DNA from: Pseudomonadota bacterium | GTDB lineage: Bacteria > Myxococcota_A > Polyangia > Polyangiales > Ga0077539 | DNA length: 6,176 nt | Reading direction: 5' to 3' | Assembly (NCBI GenBank): GCA_023428035.1 | Contig: JAEYZO010000380.1 | Location: 1 to 6,176 of the forward strand | Shown: one piece after another, positions 1 through 6,176 of the stretch | Numbering within the stretch: position 1 is the first letter of the stretch | Layout: each line of letters begins with the position of its first letter | The notes under the pieces: generated by a model | Told to the model about the DNA's origin: nothing | Seen by the model: only the letters and a program-made list of their open reading frames with translations | The model's database searches: none | Position numbers and translations under genes: made by a program

Positions 1-1397
1 GCGCCCTCGCGGCTCTCTCCGCGGCGCCCGAGGCGAAGGCCCAGTTCGTCCACCGGCTCTACCTCCACGGAGAGCTCGGCGTGGGCACCATGCTCTCCAG
101 CCACGCGAGAGACACCCTGCGCTACGACGGCCTCGGCGGAGAGGGCACGCTGCGCCTCGGGGTCCGCATCGTGGGGCCGCTGAACTTCCAGCTCGGCGTC
201 GCGAACTGGCTGTGGCTGCGAGACCAGGGCTCCAACGGCCGGCTCCTCGCGATCGACCTCGGCCTCCGCGGCGTCTTCACGGGCTCCGTCGGGAGCTTCT
301 GGGTCGACCTCAACGCGGGCCCCGGCTTCTCCGGCGACCTCACCCGGCTCACGGCCAACGTCGGCCTCGGCTTCGACTTCGCCATCACCCGCACCTTCTC
401 GCTCGGGCCCTTCGCGCGCGTGGGTCAGCTCTTCCAGACCGGCGACGCGGTGGTCAACGGCCGCAACGTGCCCGCGGGGGAGCTCGAAGACGCGACCTTC
501 TGGGCGGCGGGTCTGCACATGACCTTCCACGTGCCTGAAGACCGACCGCCGCCGCCCGCCATCGGCGACCGCGACGGCGACGGGGTGATGGACCCCGACG
601 ACCTCTGCGTCGACACCCCGCAGGGGCCCAACCCTGACCCCGAGCGCCGTGGGTGCCCATTGGGAGACCGCGACGGCGACGGCGTGCTCGACCCTGAAGA
701 CCTCTGCCCGACCTTCCCCATGGGCGACGAGCCCAACCCCGAGCGCCGCGGCTGCCCCGACGACGACAACGACGGCGACGGCGTGGTCGACCACCGCGAC
801 CAGTGCCCCCTCGAGCCCATGGACCCTCGCCCCGACCCCGAGCGCCTCGGCTGCCGCAGGCCCGAGACGGTCATCAACCTCGGCGAGATCCTCTTCGAGA
901 CCAACAGCGCGAACATCATCGACAACGAGCAGAACCAGCGAACCCTCAACCAGGCCCAGGCGATCTTCTCGGCGCACCCCGAGATCGAGCGGTTCGCCAT
1001 CGAGGGCCACACCGACGAGCGCGACTCCGACCGCCACAACCTCGCGCTGTCACGGCAGCGCGCGAGCGCGGTGCGCGACTGGCTCGCCCAGCACGGCATC
1101 GAGGCCGGGCGCATGGTGCCCGCGGGCTACGGCGAGTACTGCCCCGTCGACCCGGCCCACACCGAGGAGGCCTGGGCGCGCAACCGCCGGGTGGTGTTCG
1201 TGATCGCCCGGCGCAGCGGCGCGGCGGAGAGCGGCGCGACCTTCGGCTGCGAGGAGGGGCAGCAGTACATCCCCCGCGAGCTCGGGGGCGCGGGCGACGA
1301 CGAGAACGCGCGGCACCGCAGGCACCGCCGGCGGCACGGCTCGTCGCGCAGCGGCAGGCACCACCGCAGGCACCACCGCGGGGGAGGTGACTCGTGA
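1..1397 (+). CDS. OmpA-family outer-membrane protein with TSP3 repeats (5' end outside window)
   Basis: Probable outer-membrane protein that anchors the envelope to peptidoglycan. The frame is open from base 3 to the TGA at 1395-1397 (464 visible codons). Visible residues 1-13 look like the end of a signal peptide, with cleavage likely after AKA and before Gln14, so the true start lies before base 1; the GTG at 81 falls inside the mature barrel and is not a credible start. Residues about 15-178 alternate polar and hydrophobic residues with many Gly and aromatics, as in a small beta-barrel. A Pro-rich linker (about 180-186) leads to three TSP3 calcium-binding repeats (189-287), then an OmpA C-terminal domain (about 288-400) with GHTDE (Asp338) and LSRQRA (Arg353). 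Their 15-residue spacing matches the diaminopimelate-binding Asp/Arg pair known in OmpA. ARNRRVVFVI closes the domain. A His/Arg-rich tail (437-464) is unusual. Its stop overlaps the next start by 4 nt. Family confident; exact role unknown. Confidence 0.9.
   Translation, partial: ALAALSAAPEAKAQFVHRLYLHGELGVGTMLSSHARDTLRYDGLGGEGTLRLGVRIVGPLNFQLGVANWLWLRDQGSNGRLLAIDLGLRGVFTGSVGSFWVDLNAGPGFSGDLTRLTANVGLGFDFAITRTFSLGPFARVGQLFQTGDAVVNGRNVPAGELEDATFWAAGLHMTFHVPEDRPPPPAIGDRDGDGVMDPDDLCVDTPQGPNPDPERRGCPLGDRDGDGVLDPEDLCPTFPMGDEPNPERRGCPDDDNDGDGVVDHRDQCPLEPMDPRPDPERLGCRRPETVINLGEILFETNSANIIDNEQNQRTLNQAQAIFSAHPEIERFAIEGHTDERDSDRHNLALSRQRASAVRDWLAQHGIEAGRMVPAGYGEYCPVDPAHTEEAWARNRRVVFVIARRSGAAESGATFGCEEGQQYIPRELGGAGDDENARHRRHRRRHGSSRSGRHHRRHHRGGGDS
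3..41 (+). other. C-terminal part of a Sec signal peptide of the OmpA-family protein
   Basis: The 13 codons from base 3 encode a short Ala/Leu-rich stretch ending in EAKA, followed by QF and then the amphipathic first barrel strand. An A-X-A motif before Gln fits signal peptidase I cleavage after codon 39-41. The positive N-terminus and most of the hydrophobic core would lie before the window. This is inferred from the motif and its position before the barrel. Confidence 0.6.
567..863 (+). repeat. Three tandem 99-bp units encoding TSP3-type calcium-binding repeats
   Basis: Three in-frame units start at visible residues 189, 222 and 255, each exactly 33 residues long. Each begins with D-x-D-G-D-G-V, the acidic calcium-binding loop of thrombospondin type 3 repeats. 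Each also has Cys at unit positions 14 and 30 (Cys202/218, 235/251, 268/284) and a P-x-P-E-R-x-G-C ending. Such repeats commonly sit between the barrel and the OmpA domain in this family, where they are thought to act as a calcium-stiffened periplasmic spacer. The regular Cys pairs suggest one disulfide per unit, which is inference. Confidence 0.88.
1311..1379 (+). repeat. Short tandem repeats encoding a His/Arg-rich C-terminal tail
   Basis: Bases 1356-1367 and 1368-1379 are a perfect 12-bp tandem duplication (AGGCACCACCGC), each copy encoding RHHR. Upstream, 1311-1319 and 1320-1328 are two 9-bp copies that differ only at the first base, each encoding RHR. The segment lies within visible residues 437-459 of the OmpA-family protein, after the folded domain. 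It probably grew by slippage. The chemistry suggests metal or polyanion binding, but nothing in the sequence proves that. Confidence 0.75.
1383..1390 (+). promoter_or_regulatory. Strong Shine-Dalgarno for the small secreted protein
   Basis: GGAGGTGA matches the complement of the conserved 16S rRNA 3' end and lies inside the last codons of the OmpA-family gene. Six bases separate GGAGG from the GTG at 1394, an ideal spacing. It supports the GTG start over the internal ATG at 1430 and supports coupled translation of the two genes. Confidence 0.7.
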
Positions 1398-1945
1398 GCG
1401 CGACCACCACCACGACGAGAGGCAGGGCGATGAAGCACCGACGGTTCGGGTACGGGTTGGGCCTCGCGGCGACGCTGCTGGCCTCGGGCTACGGCGCCAC
1501 GGCGGCGGCCCAGACGGGCCTGGAGGTGGGCGCGCAGCAGGCGAACTTCGGCGTTCACGAGGTCGCGCCGGGCTTCCTCCCCGACCCGATGGACATCAAC
1601 GTCACCTCGGGCGGAGACATCGACGCGCGCACCCTGGGCATCGGCCGCGGCTGCAAGGGCTGGGTCACCCGCCGCCCCGACGTGGTCGTGCGGCTCACCG
1701 GCACCAGCCAGCGGCTGCGCTTCTACGTCACCCCGCAGGCGGGCCGCGGCGACTCGACGCTGGTGGTCAACCACGCCAACGGGAGCTGGCGCTGCAACGA
1801 CGACTCGTGGAACGGCCTCAACCCCACCGTCGACATCAACAACGCCCCCGCCGGCCAGTACGACATCTGGATCGGGAGCTACCGCCAGGGCGAGCACATC
1901 CAGGGCACGCTCCACATCACCGAGCTCGCCGCGAACCACCCGTAG
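1394..1945 (+). CDS. Small secreted protein of unknown function, PPC-like beta domain
   Basis: A 183-residue protein that I do not recognise as a named family. The GTG start overlaps the upstream TGA (GTGA) and has a perfect Shine-Dalgarno. An alternative ATG at 1430 (Met13) also has a purine-rich GAGAGG 7 nt upstream and gives a more ordinary signal peptide. From Met13, MKHRRFGYG, then a hydrophobic Leu/Ala core, then ATAAAQ predict export with cleavage near Ala39/Gln40. The mature part (about 143 residues) looks all-beta. Its second half has STLVVN, WRCNDDS, NPTVDI and GQYDIWIGSY followed by LHITE, resembling the bacterial pre-peptidase C-terminal (PPC) beta-sandwich, including its acidic turn. 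Only two Cys (87 and 134) remain after the signal, suggesting a disulfide. No protease or other catalytic motif is seen. Coupling to the OmpA-family gene suggests a periplasmic or surface partner; this is inference. Confidence 0.8.
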   Translation: MSATTTTTRGRAMKHRRFGYGLGLAATLLASGYGATAAAQTGLEVGAQQANFGVHEVAPGFLPDPMDINVTSGGDIDARTLGIGRGCKGWVTRRPDVVVRLTGTSQRLRFYVTPQAGRGDSTLVVNHANGSWRCNDDSWNGLNPTVDINNAPAGQYDIWIGSYRQGEHIQGTLHITELAANHP

Positions 1946-1961
1946 TCACCCGCCGGGTCAC
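1945..1961. terminator. Weak hairpin at the convergent gene junction, possible terminator
   Basis: The two convergent stop codons are separated by only 12 bases (1946-1957). Bases 1945-1961 can fold as GT-C-ACCC, loop GCC, GGGT-C-AC, that is, 4 pairs, one C/C mismatch and 2 more pairs. There is no T-tract on either side, so this is not a classical intrinsic terminator. It is the only structure available at the junction. Confidence 0.2.
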
Positions 1962-2946
1962 GCCCCGTAGGCGCGCAAGAGCTCCTCCGCCGCCGCCGAG
2001 GGCGTGACCGCGCCCGTCAGCACCGCCCGCTCCACCTCCGCCACCCTCCCCGCCACCGACGCGTCGGCGCGGAAGCGCTCCTCGAGACGCTCTCGGATCA
2101 GCGCCCACATCCACGACCGCTGCTGCTCCGCGCGCAGAGACGCGAGCTCGCCCGAGCGCTCCAGCGCCTCCCGGTGCCGCTCGATCACGGCCCACAGCTC
2201 CGCGAGCCTGGCCCCGGTGTGCCCCGACACGGCGAGCACCTGCGTCGACCACGACGGGCGCTTCTTCGGCAGGTAGCGCAGCGCCGCGCGCAGGTCGCCC
2301 ATCGCCACGCGCGCCCTCGCCTCGCCGTCGCCGTCGCACTTGTTCACCGCGATCGCGTCGGCCAGCTCGAAGGTGCCCTTCTTGATCCCTTGCAGCTCGT
2401 CGCCGGAGCCGGGGAGCGCGAGCACGAGGAAGAAATCCACCATGTCGGCGACGGCGGTCTCGCCCTGCCCCACGCCCACGGTCTCGACGAGCACCACGTC
2501 GAAGCCCGCGGCCTCGCAGAGCAGCATCGCCTCGCGCGTGCGCCGCGCGACGCCCCCCGCGGTGAGCCCGCTCGGCGTCGGCCGGATGTAAGCCCCGGGC
2601 ATCGTCGACAGCCGCTCCATGCGGGTCTTGTCGCCGAGGATCGAGCCCCCCGAGAGGGCGCTCGACGGGTCGACCGCGAGCACGGCCACGCGGTGCCCCC
2701 GCTCCACGAGCATCGCGCCCAGCGCGTCGATGAAGGTGCTCTTGCCCACGCCCGGGACGCCCGTCACGCCCACGCGCAGCGCGCGACCCGTGAGCGGCAG
2801 CAACCGCGCGAGGAGGCCTTGCGCCAGCGCGGCGTCGTCGGCCACGCGGCTCTCGACCAGGGTGATGGCGCGAGAGAGCACGGCGCGGTCGCCGCTCGTC
2901 ACCCCGGCTTCGTAGGCGTCGAGGGAGAGCCTCGCGCGCCGCGCGG

Positions 2947-2950
<4 letters not shown>
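1958..2950 (-). CDS. meaB: Methylmalonyl-CoA mutase-associated GTPase MeaB (ArgK/MMAA family)
   Basis: G3E-family P-loop GTPase that binds methylmalonyl-CoA mutase, gates cobalamin loading and protects the enzyme from inactivation; cytoplasmic. Its 330 residues match the usual family length. Visible motifs are the Walker A GVPGVGKST (64-72), VDPSS (93-97), the GDKTRM segment (106-111), ETVGVGQGE (156-164) as the switch/G3 region, and NKCDGD (203-208) as the guanine-specificity motif, where Cys replaces the common Ala. A helical N-terminal arm precedes the G domain and a C-terminal helical region (about 255-330) fits the dimerisation arm. The start is GTG at 2950-2948, overlapping the mutase stop as GTGA, with GAAGG (2957-2961) 6 nt upstream. 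Overlap with the mutase large-subunit gene makes the mutase the obvious client. Older annotations call this family ArgK or LAO/AO transport kinase; the operon context argues against that name. Confidence 0.96.
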
Positions 2951-5084
<2,134 letters not shown>

Positions 5085-5088
<4 letters not shown>

Positions 5089-6176
5089 CGCGCGACCTCC
5101 AGCAGAGCCGCGAGGGTCTTCACCACGTCGCAGCCCAGGTAGATGAAGCCGTCGACCCCCGACTCTCGCAGCGCGGCCTCGCGCTCGCCGCCCCGACCCG
5201 CGAGGAGCACGGTCTTCACGCCTCGGGACTTCAACGAACGCGCGACCTCTTCGGCCTCGGCGGCGTAGCGTTCATCGCTGCCGCAGAGGCACGCGACGCC
5301 CTCCGCGGACTCGACCGTCGACTCCTTCGCGCGCATCCCGCCAGCGGAGAAGAAGCCCCGCGCGAAGCCCACGCGCGCGCGGTGCTCCTTGGGCGGGCCG
5401 AGCGTCACGAGCGACACGGCCGGGAGCGCGCCCCCGGAAGAGAGCCTGTCAGCGCGTTCGCGGAGCTCCTCGAAGTCTTCGGCGTCGCGGTGGCGGGGGA
5501 GGCCCGTCGACGCGTGAGCGGCCGCGGCCGAGAAGCGCTCGTCGAGGTTCGCGAACTCCGACACGCCCGTGATCGGCTCCCTCCGCTTCGCGATGGCGTC
5601 GCCGCGCGCGCGCCACGAGCGCTCCAGCCTCGCCGCGAGCGACCCGTCGCGCAGGGCCTTCACCACGCCGCCGTCGCGCTCGAGCCGCTGAAAGCGCCTC
5701 CAGGCCTCGCGCGCGAGGGCGTCGGTGCGCGCCTCGAAGAAGTACGCGCCGCCCGCGGGGTCGACCACGCGCCCGAGGTGGCTCTCGTCGCGCAGCACCA
5801 GCGCGGTGTTCCTCGCGGCCCGGCGGCCGAGCGGGGAGTCTCCGTCCACGGCGTCGTAGGTCGCGGGCGTCACCAGCGCAGCGCCGCCGAGGGCCGCCGC
5901 GAAGACCTGCGTGCTCACCCGCAGGAGGTTCACCCAGGGGTCGCGCCTCGTGAGCGTGCGCCACGACGACACCGCGTGAACGCGCGGCGGAGCGACCTCG
6001 CCCGCGCCGTGCGCCGCGAGGAGCTTGTGCCAGCACACCCGCAGCGCGCGCAGCTTGCACAGCTCGCCGAAGGTGTCGCGGCCGACGGCGACACGAAGCG
6101 TGACCTGCGCCGCGGCTTCAGCGGCCGTGAGCCCCGCGTCGAGGAGCGCGTCGAGGTAGAGCGCTCCCGTCGAGAG
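5085..6176 (-). CDS. mutA: Methylmalonyl-CoA mutase, small (beta) subunit, 5' end outside window
   Basis: Non-catalytic partner of the large subunit in the mutase heterodimer. The frame is open to the window edge, giving 363 visible residues; family members are usually about 600 or more, so roughly the N-terminal 40% is missing. The GTG at 6038 is not the start: the 46 codons before it encode family-like sequence, including TGALYLDALLDAG and VGRDTFGELCKLRALR, the barrel helix corresponding to VG-x-F-x-E-x-x-KLRA in mutases. Further on are WVNLLRVST, RVVDPAGGAYFFE (136-148) and FARGFFSAGGMRA (271-283). The C-terminal flavodoxin-like domain (about 291-363) starts GVACLCGSDERYA, so the cobalamin signature D-x-H-x-x-G is absent, as expected for this subunit. 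It ends near FIYLGCDVVKTL. TGA overlaps the mutB ATG as ATGA. Any operon promoter or cobalamin riboswitch would lie beyond the window. Confidence 0.94.
5095..5100 (-). promoter_or_regulatory. Strong Shine-Dalgarno for mutB inside the end of mutA
   Basis: On the minus strand GGAGGT precedes the ATG at 5088, with 7 bases between GGAGG and the start codon. It fixes the mutB start and fits coupled, near-stoichiometric translation of the two mutase subunits. Confidence 0.7.

Noticed and set aside
567..863. Regular 99-bp repeats considered as a CRISPR or non-coding repeat array
   Set aside because: Units are adjacent, in frame, imperfect and encode TSP3 loops; there are no spacers.
425..1114. A 229-codon minus-strand frame opposite the TSP3 repeats, with repeated Ser/Pro/Arg blocks
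   Set aside because: Its repetition is simply the antisense reading of the 99-bp TSP3 units.
1127..1939. A 270-codon minus-strand frame opposite the OmpA tail and the secreted-protein gene
   Set aside because: Low-complexity Val/Ala/Arg/Asp composition. Both plus-strand genes over this stretch have a signal peptide or domain support.

Overview
The window is very GC-rich, almost entirely coding, and uses GC-ending codons heavily. An OmpA-domain protein with calcium-binding TSP3 repeats, a secreted protein coupled to it, and a two-subunit methylmalonyl-CoA mutase together suggest a member of the Myxococcota (Sandaracinus/Polyangiales-like). That assignment rests on gene style and composition only, because the window contains no rRNA or other phylogenetic marker.

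Layout: two gene groups converge near position 1950. On the plus strand, positions 1-1397 hold the 3' part of an outer-membrane OmpA-family gene: the end of a signal peptide, a beta-barrel, three TSP3 repeats, an OmpA peptidoglycan-binding domain and a His/Arg-rich tail. Its beginning lies before the window. A 4-nt GTGA overlap leads into a small secreted protein of unknown function (1394-1945). On the minus strand, read from 6176 down to 1958, lies a tight cluster: the 3' part of the methylmalonyl-CoA mutase small subunit (mutA), the complete catalytic large subunit (mutB/scpA), and the MeaB chaperone GTPase. These are also joined by 4-nt overlaps (ATGA, then GTGA). The two groups are separated by only 12 non-coding bases, which with flanking stop-codon bases can form a weak hairpin.

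How the genes work together: MutA and MutB form the adenosylcobalamin-dependent heterodimer that interconverts succinyl-CoA and (R)-methylmalonyl-CoA. MutB carries every substrate and cobalamin ligand I could check. MutA has a degenerate cobalamin domain, as is normal for the structural subunit. MeaB protects and helps reload the mutase, so the cluster is a self-contained production unit for propionyl-CoA/methylmalonyl-CoA metabolism. The plus-strand pair is an envelope module with no evident metabolic link to it.

I found no CRISPR, tRNA, rRNA, mobile element or defence system, and no clear new biological system. The least explained items are the His/Arg-rich tail of the OmpA protein, the exact 33-residue Cys-paired TSP3 repeats, and the small secreted protein coupled to it.
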